64,000 nucleotides of DNA. Origin: Nilaparvata lugens (lineage: Eukaryota > Arthropoda > Insecta > Hemiptera > Delphacidae). The stretch spans positions 24,754,070 through 24,818,069 of the forward strand of contig NC_052516.1 in the NCBI RefSeq assembly GCF_014356525.2, given 5' to 3'. The notes below the pieces were generated by a model, which had not been told where the DNA came from, did no database searches, and saw only the letters and a list, made by a program, of their open reading frames with translations. The translations under genes were made by a program, and so were the position numbers. This document shows positions 45,301-56,546 of this stretch, piece by piece. Position 1 is the first letter of the stretch. Each line of letters opens with the position of its first letter.

Positions 45301-45778
45301 TCAGAAACTTAGCACTTTCCACAGAGTATGAAGTGAATCATCCCAGAGGGATGTTTTGTAAAGTTTTGTTGAGTAATATGGGAGACCTTATTCCATCAAT
45401 GGGGGATAATCCATCGATTATGGTATCTAATCATCAGTTATTTGCGAGTTCGCCTAACAAAACACAACTGCTAATAACTCCCTAACGAGTTGGTGAATTT
45501 CGGTCCAATGTAATATGACCTGGAATGTTTGGTTTGATGGGTTGAAGTTGAATTTTCTGTGTTGTTAAAACGATCCGGGTGTTGTTGGAAGGGTGAAATA
45601 GAGATGTCTGATTTCGAAGTCTATCAATATTCATCCAAGTCCATCAATGATAATTATTATTATTATATTGAGATGAGAGCTCCATGGCTCCATGGAATAC
45701 CAGTGGTTCTCTCCATCGATCAATATATGATATCGATATGCTTTACATCGATCTATCTAGAAATAAAAATAAAATCCA
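45301..45778. other. Spacer without recognised gene
   Basis: Short frames only (72 and 88 codons), no family resemblance. Confidence 0.5.
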
Positions 45779-45902
45779 AGTACCTTTTTAAAATTGTCAA
45801 CTCACAACATATTTCGCCTATATGATGCCATTATCAAGAGAGACAATGGCATCATATAGCCGAAATATGTTGTGAGTAAACGATTTTAAATAGGTTACTT
45901 GA
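45779..45902. repeat. Foldback element FB5
   Basis: Arms of about 57 bp: gtcaactcacaacatatttc and tgatgccatt face aatggcatca and gaaatatgttgtgagt. The loop is about 12 nt. It is a good long hairpin candidate. Confidence 0.7.
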
Positions 45903-45993
45903 ATATTTTTATTTTCAAGAGTAGTTTTAAAATTCAAGAGTAGCCTTACGGAAAAAATCGATCTATCAGTATATGAACTTACTAGACGCCTTA

Positions 45994-46671
45994 CTAGCTC
46001 GCTTCGCTCGCCATATCCGTCTAGCCAGGGGGCTCCATCCCCTGGACACCGACTGGATCATCCAAGAATGAGAACAGCAAGCTCGCTTCGCTCGCCTGCA
46101 TTTTTCATTTGAGCATTTTCATCATATGTTAGGACAATCCAGTCGGGGGTCCAGACTAAACGTCTGGCTAAACGGATATGGCGAGCGAAGCGAGCCTGAC
46201 GGCTAGTAATATAATATTCCCAGGATTGAAGTAGCAGTGCCCAATCAATTTTCCGCGATAAATGCATTTAAATCTTCAACTTGGTGCCAACCTAACAGTC
46301 AACTCAACTTAATGCCAACCTGACAAAATTATTAATTTAGTTGCCAGTTAACAACTGTTTCGAAGAGGAACTCTATCTAGATTATAGTTCTATAGTAACA
46401 TATGATATGGAAATTTCAATTATAATAATTAAGAGATTGGGAGAAGAATATACATGCTAGAAGACGAACTTTAAACCCTTAAGAACAACCCTTAGAGTTT
46501 AAATATTGCCAAAAGTTCTCTTAGTGCGCCTCTAAAGGGCCAACTGAGCATACCTACCAAATTTGAACGTTTTTGGTGCGGTAGATTTTTAGTTCTGCGA
46601 GTGAGTGAGTGAGTGAGTGAGTGAGTCAGTCAGTGAGTGAGTGAGTGCCATTTCGCTTTTATATATATAGA
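45994..46671 (-). mobile_element. Helitron-like H element, copy 2
   Basis: Plus-strand left end ctagctcgcttcgctcgcc (CTAG terminus on the minus strand, T follows). The right end is cgcttttatatatataga then t, so the minus strand starts A/TCTATATATATAAAAGCG. This is the clearest copy with both Helitron-type termini. Confidence 0.7.
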
Positions 46672-46972
46672 TTATCAATAGATCGCAGATCAGTGACTCG
46701 TTGCTACTTAAAATATTTGAATAAACCTATATTAGGCGTTTTCAGAGTCGGCAGAGAAAGAAGATCTCTGATTGGCTATTGAGTTGGCACTTGAAAAACG
46801 TCTATAATGGTCTCTCCATATTTGTCTCTAAAATATAATGATGATGGTACTGGTAATCTACTATAAAATTTTAAGATTAATATTTTCATTGTATTTTTTT
46901 TTTTAAATTTTATAATTATTGTATGTTCTCGGAACAGAAACATCCACTTTGAGAATTTTAGAGATTTGAATT

Positions 46973-47303
46973 GACCGATCGAAGTGAGGTCTAAGATTCA
47001 AGTCAAAGGTTTGGCATTTCTCCTTATGTTTGAATGTTTATATGTTGCGCATTTACGGCGAAACGCGGTAATAGATTTCCATGAAATTTGACAGATATGT
47101 TCCTTTTTTAATTGCGCGTCGACGTATATACAAGGTTTTTTTGGAAATTTTGCATTTCAAGGATGATATGGAAGGAAAAAGGAGCCTCCTTCATACGCCA
47201 ATATTAGAGTAAAAATCAGACTATAGAATTATATACCATAGATCAGCTGACAAGTGATTACACAGATGTGTGGAGAAGCCAGTCTATTGCTGTATATCCA
47301 TAA
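46973..47303 (+). repeat. Repeat R, copy 3
   Basis: Uninterrupted: gaccgatcgaagtgaggt, ttacggcgaaacgcggtaat, tgaaatttgacagatatg, gccagtctattgctgtat. It gives the empty-site reference for MITE H1. Confidence 0.75.
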
Positions 47304-47455
47304 GATCTATAGGGCAAGGAAAGAAAACAAAACAGGAATTGACGATGCTTAAAGGCCTGTTGGTCCTTCCCCAATCATTTTATTTATTTATTTATTTCAT
47401 TCCTCAATCACAATGCAAAATATTGTTATGAATAGTGTTTTGTGTATCAATTAAT

Positions 47456-47692
47456 GCAAGCCACTCAGCCTCGCCCCACATTCAACGAGCAATCTCATTG
47501 GCCAAATAAAGCAAGCCACTCAGCCACGCCCCACATTTAACGAGCAATCTCATTGGCCAAATAAAGCAAGCCACTCAGCCACGCCCCACATTCGACGAGC
47601 AATCTCATTGGCCAAATAAAGCAAGCCACTCAGCCACGCCCCACATTTAACGAGCAATCTCATTGGCCAAATAAAGCAAGCCACTAAGCCAT
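47456..47692 (+). repeat. 55-bp tandem repeat, 4.3 units
   Basis: Units start at 47456, 47511, 47566, 47621 and 47676. Each has gcaagccactcagccacgcc, cgagcaatctcattggcc. Each unit carries one inverted CCAAT box (attgg). Confidence 0.9.
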
Positions 47693-47909
47693 TTTTTCAA
47701 ACAACATTCACACATCTTATCTCCATCACCACTATCAGAATGAAGGTATTTACTAACTCATTCCAAGTACTCAAAAAAGCTTTTATCTTTTAGAAAGGCA
47801 GAAGCTTTTTGAAAACTTTGAAAGGCAAAAGCTTTTTGAAAACTTTTATCTTTTTGAAAGGCAGTTGAACTGGCTGTTGAAAATTCTGAATTTGAGTGAA
47901 TCAAGATTG

Positions 47910-48700
47910 TCTTATGTATATGTTATAGGATTCTTTGTCAAGCTAAATATGAAAGAGGAGATAATTGGGTGCACTGTATTGGGAGAAAGCTGAGGGAGAT
48001 TTGTCCGGAAAGTCCAGAGTTTTTGGATGATTTCGATGGTTCTGATGGGGTGGATCTAAGCAATTCTTATGCGGCTATTCTAAATAGGTTCTCATGGCTG
48101 CTTGGGGAGGTTGATAGGCAGAAAGCCATTAGTACTCTTACTTGTCAACTATATTCCAACTTGGATCCAAATTTCGAAATAGCAGATCAATTGACTTCCC
48201 CAATCCCTGTGAATAGAATGAGATGTCTTTTGCAGTTGCGTATACCAACAACAACAGCAGGTGTGCATCTGTACTTCAATTTCACATTGTTCTTATCCTA
48301 ATCCGGAGAAGATGTGTCTAGCATGTGGCTCAGGCTTGGAAACATTGGAGCATTTCTTTATTGAATTTAGAAGTTATCAACATATTTTAAGATCTCAGTG
48401 TCTGATGAAACACATAGAAAACATTATTAATCCTTCAGATCGGAGGTTGAAGATCGCTGGTGATAGTGAGAATAAGGTATTAATTACCAACATAAATATA
48501 CGGAAATTTAATGTGTGAGAAACTATAAAAACAAGTGATAAAATGACCAGTAAATTCTTGAATGATAAGAAAAGAGTTAAAGATCGCTGGTTCTACTATC
48601 AAACCTGGATAGTGAGAAAACTGAAAAAGTCTACTTGTACTGTAACGAGGCTATCAAAGAAAGATCCAAAGAGAGTAATTTTGTATCGGCCTGATTAATT
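47910..48700 (+). pseudogene. LINE C-terminal remnant with zinc-finger-like segment
   Basis: 47940-48257 is open in one frame (SYAAILNRFSWLLGEVDRQK, MRCLLQLRIPTTTAGVHL). A frame change then gives EKMCLACGSGLETLEHFF. The 'CxxC(x)GxxETLxHFFxxCxxY' text is the zf-RVT-like tail of many LINE RT proteins; the second Cys position reads Phe here. A short basic region (KKDPKRVILYRPD) follows at 48640-48690. Broken and truncated. Confidence 0.7.
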
Positions 48701-48996
48701 AATTATTAGGGTTATTATTATGTTAATGTTAGAATTTATTGGAGGAGTGTGACAATTTATCATATTATATTCAATGTGATTTGGGGTCAAAGAACGAAAA
48801 TTGAAGTATTTTCACATATAAATGTTTGTGTACTCGAAAAAAAATATTGTATTTGATTCAACTAGTTTCAAAGATTGCTTCTTAAAATTAACTCTTCCCT
48901 TGTCATTCAAGAATTTACTGGTCATTTCATCACTTGTTTTTATAGTTTCTCACACATTAAATTTTCGTATATTTATGTTGGTAATAATTTATACCT
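48473..48996. repeat. Inverted repeat of about 96-bp arms, 330 bp apart
   Basis: 48473-48568 (taccaacataaatatacgga, aatgtgtgagaaactataaa) recurs inverted at 48899-48996. The left arm is LINE-derived text, so the right arm is an inverted partial copy of the same remnant. Confidence 0.75.
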
Positions 48997-49281
48997 TAGA
49001 ATTCCCACACATTAATGTAGCTACAAAATTCCTAATCTAACATCACATTGTCTGTTAATTTTGTTATTGCTATATTTAGAAATTTCTATAGAATTCTTTT
49101 TCAAACTACTTGTATATTTTTTTGTAATTTCTTATGCTACTTCTGAATATTGTTATTATATTAGGCTATCGTAGCAGGATTTTTTGTAATGTTCCTGTTT
49201 TGATCATTTGTTCTGTTAATCAAGAATGTATTATGTATCTGATTGTTTCATCCGAACAATAGAGCTGATGTAGAATTACAG

Positions 49282-49694
49282 TAGTTGAATTCTGATATAA
49301 ATACGGCACTCAGAAAGTCAGAAATTTTGGCATGTTATAACTTAAACTTTGGCAGTAAATACCTTCATTTTGATTGTGGTGATGAAGATAAGATGTGTGA
49401 ATGTTGTAGATTTGAATAAAATTTATTTTAATGAATGAATAAATCTTGCTGTTTCACAACATTCACACATCTTATTGTGGTGATGATGATAAGATGTGTG
49501 AATGTTATGGATTTGAATAAAATTTTTTTCAATGAATGAATAAATCTTGCTGTTCCACAACATTCACACATCTTATCTCCATCACCATAATCAAAATGAA
49601 GGTATTTACTGACAAAGTTTAAGTTATAACATGCCAAAGTTTCTGACTTTCCGAGTGTCAAGGTAGCCGTATTTATATCAAAATTCAACTAATG
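49282..49694. repeat. Foldback element FB6 with internal duplication
   Basis: Arms of about 140 bp: gttgaattctgatataaatac ... ataagatgtgtgaatgttg and the reverse order on the other side (atttatatcaaaattcaac at the right end). The middle contains a repeated gaataaatcttgctgtt-type unit. It is one of the longest hairpins in the window. Confidence 0.75.
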
Positions 49695-49719
49695 GATTAT
49701 CGCAGGAGCTGTGGATAAT

Positions 49720-50790
49720 CATCAGTTCTATTGTTCAGATGATAAGAATATTATTGGATTTCAATTGAATCTCAATTGAATTATGATCAAATTCCTTCAT
49801 CCAAATTCCTATTGGATGTTGCGTCTGCCGAGACTGTTCATTGATGTCAATACTGTGAATAAATAATTCTTCTATTGTTTTGTCAGAGAGGCTGCTAATT
49901 TACTAGTTCTATTGTTCAGTTGATTGGAATCCTATTGATTGAATTCCTATTGAATTATGATCAAATTCATATCAAATATTGCGTCAGCCAGGACTCTTGA
50001 CTGATGTCAATACTGTTAAAATAGATTTTTCTATTGGTTTGTCACAAAGGCAATAATCACTAGTCATATTGTTCAGTTGATTGGAATCCTATTGATTGAA
50101 TTCCTTTTCAATTATGATCAAATTCCTATTGAATGTTGCATCAGCCAGTACTCTTGATTAATGTCAATACCATATAGAGATAGATTTGTCCATTGTTTTG
50201 TCAGAGAGGCTGCGAATTTACTAGTTCTATTGTTCAGTCGATTGGAATCCTATTGATTGAATTCCTATTGAATTATGATCAAATTCATATTAAATATTGC
50301 GTCAGCCAGGACTCTTGATTAATTTTAATACTGTAACGAATTCTCCTATTGTTTTGTCAGAAAGGCTGCGAATTCACTAGTTCTATTGTTCAGTTGATTG
50401 GAACCCTATTGATTGAATTATGATCAAATTCATATTAAATATTGCGTCAGCCAGGACTCTTGATTAATTTCAATACCGTAACGAATTCTCCTATTGTTTT
50501 GTCAGAAAGGCTGCGAATTTACTAGTTCTGTTGTACAATTGATTAAATTTCTATTGAATGTTGATTGACCCCTATAGATGTATCACTAAATTCCCATTCA
50601 ATGATGCATCATCCAGTACTCTTGATTGATTTCAATACTGAGAATAAATTCTTCTATTAATATGTTAGACAGGCTGCGAATAATCACTGGTTCTATTGTT
50701 TAATTGATCAGAATCCCATTGAATATTGATTGGATTCATATTGAATGTTGCGTCATACAGAATTCTTGATCAATGTACATACAGTAGAAA
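49720..50790 (+). repeat. Tandem array of about 160-bp units, seven copies
   Basis: The anchor ctattgttcag (with variants) occurs at 49727, 49909, 50066, 50227, 50382, 50528 and 50692, giving spacings of 182, 157, 161, 155, 146 and 164. Each unit has gattgaattcctattgaatt and attgcgtcagccaggactct-like text. Satellite-like and degenerate. Confidence 0.85.
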
Positions 50791-51310
50791 TGCTTCTCCT
50801 GTAACCAAATCCCTACGAAAAAAAAACGTTTTACAAGTAAAATCTCGATTCTAAATACTGATATTGTATTAGTATGAAATACTAATACAATTTATTATCT
50901 AAAACAATATAAAAACATGAAGTACCCTTTTATTCAAAACATTTTTAACTCAAAAACATCTCAAACAAATAGTTTTGGCCCACTTTGACCATTTTCAAGA
51001 TTGAATGCCAAGTAAAATATTATTCTAATATATTGCCCATACTTTAATTATAATACTAATAAAAGTAGAGTGATTTTACTTCTACAATATACAAAATACT
51101 GGAACTTTCTAATTAGGAAGAAAACAGAATTGCAAGTCCAAGTCTGTTGATGATGATAAAGAGAGGTTATTTTCAAATCTTGATCAAAGTAGAATTTCTC
51201 CAATCAAAACATAGGAATTTTACCTTTTCAATATTTGAAAAAGATGAAATTTCAAAAATTTGATTAGAAGTGGAGTGAAGCTGCTCCTCACTAAGTCAAT
51301 AATCAAGTAC
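50791..51310. other. AT-rich spacer
   Basis: No gene, no array. Simple A/T sequence. Confidence 0.5.
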
Positions 51311-51315
51311 TCAGA

Positions 51316-51472
51316 GGCCTGGTTGCATAAAGCCGGTTAAATTTCAACCGTGATTAACTTTACATGAACCAAACAAAGTAGTGGTTTTTGAAAAGACATC
51401 TTCTCTGATTGGTTCTCGTGGAATTAATCACGGTTAAAATTTAACCGGCTTGTGCGACCGGGAAAAAGTGTC
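51316..51472. mobile_element. Palindromic MITE N
   Basis: Arms: aagccggttaaatttcaacc and gtgattaa on the left, and ttaatcacggttaaaatt and aaccggctt on the right. The outer words ggcctggttgcat and tgcgaccggga are related by inversion. Typical snap-back non-autonomous element. Confidence 0.7.
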
Positions 51473-51626
51473 ACTTTGAATCATTATTTATGTATATATA
51501 TAGGAGGTCTATGTAGAAGCAGAGACATATCCGTTTCGTTTCTCTATGGTTTTGTATTTGTTCCTCCGTGGTATGACGAAAAGGACAAATGACGAAGGAT
51601 CTCGGTGCTATGAGCTATGTACAATG

Positions 51627-51747
51627 GAAAACAGTAAAAATCAACAATAATCGACAGTAATCGGCTTGAGATAACAGTAAAAGTTGCGACATAAACGCCC
51701 TATACCATGGGATATCTACTTACGCTATTGTTTCTCTATGATTTAAC
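51627..51747 (+). mobile_element. MITE F, right-half copy
   Basis: Matches the right arm of 40474-40757 (gagataacagtaaaagttgc, ccatgggatatctacttacg, attgtttctctatgat). The left part is missing. Confidence 0.7.
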
Positions 51748-51807
51748 ATAGTAAATCTGCTTCAAACCTTAAAGAAACTTGTTTTCCGGGACCAAGTTTC
51801 GCGTATT

Positions 51808-52100
51808 TCGTCACATATCTTGAAAATTACTTAAGCTACAGGTATGAAAACGGTTTTATTCAATTTTTCATTTCATTTTACATAAATTACGCTGAATTCT
51901 ACATCTCAATATACTGCTAACATATACCCGTAGGGTTTTGTTTCAGCAGGGGAACTGAAATTCAGACGAAATCTATCACCTGTATAACCTGGTAACCAAG
52001 CATTTTCGGACCTACTTAATAAGTACATTTTTCTTCTTTTGATGTGAGGAATCATGCCCTGACTTATGGGCACTTTTTTTCAGAACACTATGATTGTATA
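51808..52100 (+). repeat. Repeat T, copy 2
   Basis: Same order as 23802-24085 (ggtatgaaaacggttttatt, gaaattcagacgaaatctat, aaccaagcattttcggacct). Confidence 0.65.
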
Positions 52101-52179
52101 TGATGTCCAGGTGAAATATTAGAGGGTTAATTTTATCATCATCCAATCAATACATCTTACTACATGGATATAAAAAGTA

Positions 52180-52310
52180 AATTCGTATGGCTTTTGTTGG
52201 TGGGTGGTCCCACCGCCTGAATATAAAATTTAAGCCGTCAAAAGGCCTTACAACTGTCATACTTCAGCCGGGACCGACAGTTTAACGTACTCATGGATAT
52301 GACATAGGGT
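52180..52310. other. Distinctive GC-raised unassigned stretch
   Basis: Contains ggtgggtggtcccaccgcct and gccgggaccgacagtttaac, with small palindromes, in an AT-rich setting. It looks like a conserved repeat end, but no partner exists in the window. Confidence 0.3.
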
Positions 52311-52699
52311 TTATAGTACATGATATAATATTATGTTGTTTCACGCATTAAAAACATCTGAAATCTGAGACTGAATTTGAAATTTTGTAGAAAGATTCCA
52401 AATTCAAAAATGATGAGAATCATTTCATGGAAACAAAGTTGATATGCTAATATCATTATCAGAATTATTTGAATGAATCTCGAAGGAATTATCTGGAACA
52501 TTCTATCTGATAAAATATCAAATTCAATAATACTCTAGTATTATATGAATGGATATCAGTGAATCCTGTCTCCATCTAACTGCCGGACTCAATTCCCTAT
52601 CTATTGCAGCATCCCAGAAGTAAATCAGCATTATGGATTTATTGGTCATGCAATATTGCACTAACTTATTAATAATGTATTCAGACAATTCCCCTGCAG

Positions 52700-52809
52700 C
52701 AATCCATCCATTGAACGGTTGAATGCAGCTTGCAATTCAATTCTGAATCAACTCATTGCGATACAATATTGTGCTGTATTGTTCCAGGCTATAGTTAACA
52801 GAGGAACGA
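52700..52809 (+). CDS. Strong candidate internal exon, unidentified
   Basis: Pyrimidine tract and AG (ttcccctgcag to 52699), then one nucleotide and 36 open codons (NPSIERLNAACNSILNQL, IAIQYCAVLFQAIVNRGT), then a consensus donor ACGA/GTAAGT at 52810. Both splice sites are better than elsewhere in the window, and the open frame is exact between them. 110 bp is a usual internal-exon size. The protein is not recognised; the mid part is fairly hydrophobic and could be helical. No flanking exons were found. Confidence 0.45.
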
Positions 52810-52932
52810 GTAAGTACTGCATTTATCAAAGTTTTCAGATTTCGAAGTTTTCTACCGGTATTCATGAAGTTGAATATTGTGCTGAATTATATTTGAAAAA
52901 TATGGATTGTAATATCCAAAGAGCCTCACTAA

Positions 52933-53173
52933 AGACCGGTTTCCGAGCTCGGGATTCAGCTAAGTTCTAGACTTCAACTGGCTTTAAACTCTGGAGTCAG
53001 TAAATTGGCTTTCCGCGTCAGAGCGTTAACGTAGTTGAGGACTTGAATAGACTCCGGAGTTTAGAAGATAAAATCGTGACTCAGGAAGTCAATTTAGACC
53101 CGAGAGCTTATTATGTTTAGTCCTGGACTCTTTAAGTCCAGAACTTATAGATCCCGAGCTCGGAAACCGGCCC
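52933..53173. mobile_element. MITE S, copy 1
   Basis: 241 bp with inverted ends gaccggtttccgagctcggg and cccgagctcggaaaccggcc. The internal words cttgaatagactccggagtt and gactcaggaagtcaatttag recur in copy 3. Confidence 0.8.
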
Positions 53174-53242
53174 TAAACTTCACAAATCAGATAATTTAGT
53201 GCCTCTCTTTTACTGCCTAGGTATTTTTATCCAAATAAAAAT

Positions 53243-53385
53243 ATTAATCTCAGCACCCTTTTGAATTTTTGCCACAACATGTCTCGGACATGGATGCCAT
53301 TCGCAAGTGAAAATGACTTGAAAATGGCATTAATGTCCCAAACATGCTGTGACAAAATAATTTAAAAAGGTACTGAGATTTGTAT
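53243..53385. repeat. Foldback element FB7
   Basis: Arms: aatctcagcaccc, gccacaacatgtctcggaca on the left and tgtcccaaacatgctgtgac, ggtactgagattt on the right. About 60 bp arms with mismatches, loop about 40 nt. Confidence 0.6.
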
Positions 53386-53769
53386 TCCTATTAATATTGA
53401 AAGTAGCCCTAAAAAAGACAATTTTCATGTAAATTTGCATTCAGTTCTATGATAGCTTATTAATAGATTGTTATATTTGCTTATATATTCCTCTTACTTG
53501 CTCATAGATATCAAGGAATTCACTGTATTTCAATTCTGAAAATTATAATTGAATATATGGCGCTTACAACTCCACAGCACATCACTGACGGGTTGAAAAA
53601 TGTGTATTTTCCATGCTGTCAGTATGAGTGATGGAATAAATAATATTTTGTTCTGAATTTTCATGATCATGAAGGAGACAACAGGTTTCCTGGTGACATG
53701 ATTGTCTCAAGTCAATATCTTCAACCACGATCAATTGTTATAATTTACTAGCCCATGTTATAATCTTTC
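53386..53769. other. Spacer without recognised gene
   Basis: Only short hairpin words and AT-rich sequence. Confidence 0.5.
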
Positions 53770-53996
53770 TCTATAATGAAGGAATTAACTGGCTCATAGA
53801 CGTACGGGATAGAAATATTATGTTTGATGCATCATCTGAACTACTGGACTGATTAACTTGAAATTCTGCATATAGATTCTTCATTAACCAAGGATAGTTA
53901 TAGGCCTGTTTCCATTTCTTCAAGATCTCATTACGTCAAGTTTTCAGTTTTTCAAGTTTTAAAATAGACCCTTGTGGAATATGGGTTAGCTGCTAG
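53770..53996 (+). mobile_element. Helitron-like U element, complete copy
   Basis: Starts TCTATAATGAAGGAATTAAC and ends atgggttagctgctag followed by T. It is 227 bp, non-coding, similar to 24125-24836 copies. TC start and CTAG end fit a tiny Helitron. Confidence 0.6.
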
Positions 53997-54436
53997 TAAA
54001 TTATAGATTAAGCCCATCCTATTATAGATTGAGTCCTCTAATCGAAGCTAATTCAACCTCTCTTTCTCTGAGCAAATCTCTCTGGAATATAAATTAGATG
54101 ATTCTCTGAGCATCCATCATCAGTGAACTGTGATACCTCTCGATACTCGATTCGGATGAATAATCGATAGAGTAGCTCTCGATACCCAATTGAGCGTTTT
54201 GCGTTCAGAGTATTGCATTTCAGCATCAATTCGATGCCTGTCGAAAAGAGAGAGGGCTGGAGCAACGTGGCTTAGAGCAAATATACACTGTAGAGTGCTT
54301 ACCAACTTCAAAATGGCGGACGACGGTAATCTAGCATAGAGCGGTAGCTGCTAAGAGAGGTGATTTCAGGGGTCATTAACCCCTAATTGAGCTGCTGTAT
54401 TATTATGTCAGTGGCAGTTGTGATGTTGGAGGGAGG
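53997..54436. other. Mixed-composition spacer
   Basis: GC higher at 54030-54400. It includes cttcaaaatggcggacgacg/gtaatc at 54305-54330, an ATG with a good context and a donor-like GTAATC that could only give a very short first exon (MADDG). No firm gene. Confidence 0.3.
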
Positions 54437-54437
54437 A

Positions 54438-54512
54438 TAGGGTGATTGTGCGAGAGCGAGTGAGAGGGAGATGGTGATTGTGTGAGAGCGAGTGAGAGGG
54501 TGATGGTGATTG
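54438..54512 (+). repeat. 32-bp tandem repeat
   Basis: Two full units and part of a third: gtgattgtgcgagagcgagt then gagaggg, repeated. Confidence 0.7.
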
Positions 54513-54821
54513 AGTACTGCTTCATTTTCAGTCTACCAATCAGCTGTTCTGCCATTTTGGGTGATTTATCATCTATCCATACTACTTATAGAATTCTGAT
54601 ACTTCTCAATAGGCCAACTCATCCACTCTCTCACTCCTTCACTGAACACGATTTTTGATAAGTTTCTTCACGAATAATATTGCAACAACACTTGAATACT
54701 TGAAGTTTAGCTTTCTTATTATGAATAGGTCCTATACTAGTAGTTCGGTGAACAGTAGACCTCACGCAGGATTCTCATCCTCAAATACCTGATTGAAACT
54801 ATGGACCTCATTGAAATACAG

Positions 54822-55161
54822 CAATAGACTGGCTTCTCCACACATCTGTGTAATCACTTGTCAGCTGATTTATGATGAATAATTCTATAGTCTGATTTTT
54901 ACTCTAATATTGGTGTATGAAGAAGGCTTCTTTTCCTTTCATATTATCCTTGAAATGCAAAATTTCCAAAAACCTTGTATTTACGTCGCCTCGCAATATA
55001 AAAAAGGAACATACCTGTCAAATTTCATGAAAATCTATTACCGCGTTTCGCCGTAAATGCGCAACATATACACATTTAAACATTCAAACATTTAAACATT
55101 TAAACATTAACAGAAATGCCAAACCGTCAACTTGAATCTTAGACCTCACTTCGCTCGGTCA
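54822..55161 (-). repeat. Repeat R, copy 4 (reverse)
   Basis: Reverse orientation, ends cttagacctcacttcgctcg. It carries a small expansion of acatttaaacatt near 55075-55105. Confidence 0.7.
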
Positions 55162-55245
55162 GAAAATAAATTATGGGTTTTTCCATCTAAATGTTCATCT
55201 GGGGATACACATACGTTACTGGACCAATAATGTTATAATAGTTTT

Positions 55246-55685
55246 AGGGCCGGTTTCCGAGCTCGAGATTCAGCTAAGTTCTAGACTTCAAACAGCTGAA
55301 GTCAGAGAATGGACGTTCCGAACGGGGGGTAGTCGCATCATGGTCATAGTCACGTTCAAATTAAATTTCGAAAAACTAGAAAATTGAACACAAAATAAAA
55401 TGAAGAGAAAACAGTGTAAAGTTTTAGCTATTTTGAACTATTTAGGAATGTTTTATTTCGTTAAGGGAAAACGTTTCCAATTATAGAAATTTTTATGTAG
55501 TTGATATTGTGGTAAATTGTTCATATTGTCTTTCTTATTCTTAGTCTTTTTCATTCAATTATAGAAATGATAACATTAAGATTGTAATAAAATCTGCGAC
55601 TACGCCCCATTCGGAAAGCCAATTTTCTGACTCCAGATGTTTGAAGTCTAGAACTTGTCTGAATCCCGAGCTCGGAAACCGGCCC
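55246..55685. mobile_element. MITE S, copy 2
   Basis: Ends agggccggtttccgagctcg and cgagctcggaaaccggccc. About 440 bp with an unrelated AT-rich middle. Confidence 0.75.
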
Positions 55686-55696
55686 ATATAATGTTA

Positions 55697-56360
55697 CTAA
55701 CCGTCAGGCTCGCTTCGCTCGCCATATCCGTCTAGCCAGGGGGGGCTCCGCCCCCTGGACCCCCGACTGGATCGTCCAAAAATGACATCAGCAGGCTCGC
55801 TTCGCTCGCCTGCATTTTTCATTTATAGGACGATGTTAGGACGATCCAGACTAAACGTCTGGCTAAACGGATATGGCGAGCGAAGCGAGCCTGACGGCTA
55901 GTGATATAATATTCCCAGGAATAGCTCTGATTGAAGTAGCAGTGCCCAATCAATTTTTCCGTGATAAATGCATTTCAATCTTCAACTTGGTGCCAACCTA
56001 ACAAAGTCAACCCAACTTAATGCCAACCTGACAAAATTATTAATTTAGTTACCAGTTAACAACTTACTGTTTCGAAGAGGCACTCTATCTAGATTATAGT
56101 TCTATAGTAACATATGATATGGAAATTTCAATTATAATTAAGAGATTGGGAGAAGAAGAATATACATGCTAAAAGACGAACTTTAACCCTTAAGAACCAC
56201 CCTTAGAGTTAAAATATTGCCAAAAGATTTCTTAGTGAGCCTCTAAAGGGCCAACTGAACATACCTACCAAATTTGAACGTTTTTGGTCCGGTAGATTTT
56301 TAATTCTGCAAGTGAGTGAGTGAATGAGTTAGTGAGTGAGTGCCATTTCGCTTTTATATA
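55697..56360 (-). mobile_element. Helitron-like H element, copy 3
   Basis: Same order as copies 2 and 4: gccgtcaggctcgcttcgct-type left side, palindromic block, tgagtgagtga tract and cgcttttatata. The CTAG terminus is mutated to TTAG. Confidence 0.65.
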
Positions 56361-56395
56361 TTAATAAATTCTAATATAATTATATTATATCATAT

Positions 56396-56501
56396 CATTC
56401 ACTCACTCACTCACTTGCAGAACTAAAAATCTACCGGACCAAAAACGTTCAAATTTGGTAGATATGTTCAGTTGGCCCTTTAGAGGGCACTAAGAAATCT
56501 G
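56396..56501 (+). mobile_element. Helitron-like H element, inverted 5' fragment
   Basis: Holds cactcactcacttgcagaac and ggaccaaaaacgttcaaatt, the first about 105 bp of the H element in the opposite orientation to its neighbours. Confidence 0.65.
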
Positions 56502-56546
56502 TTGTTGAATATGTTTTATTTAATCTTGGAGTCTGTATATTGTTTA

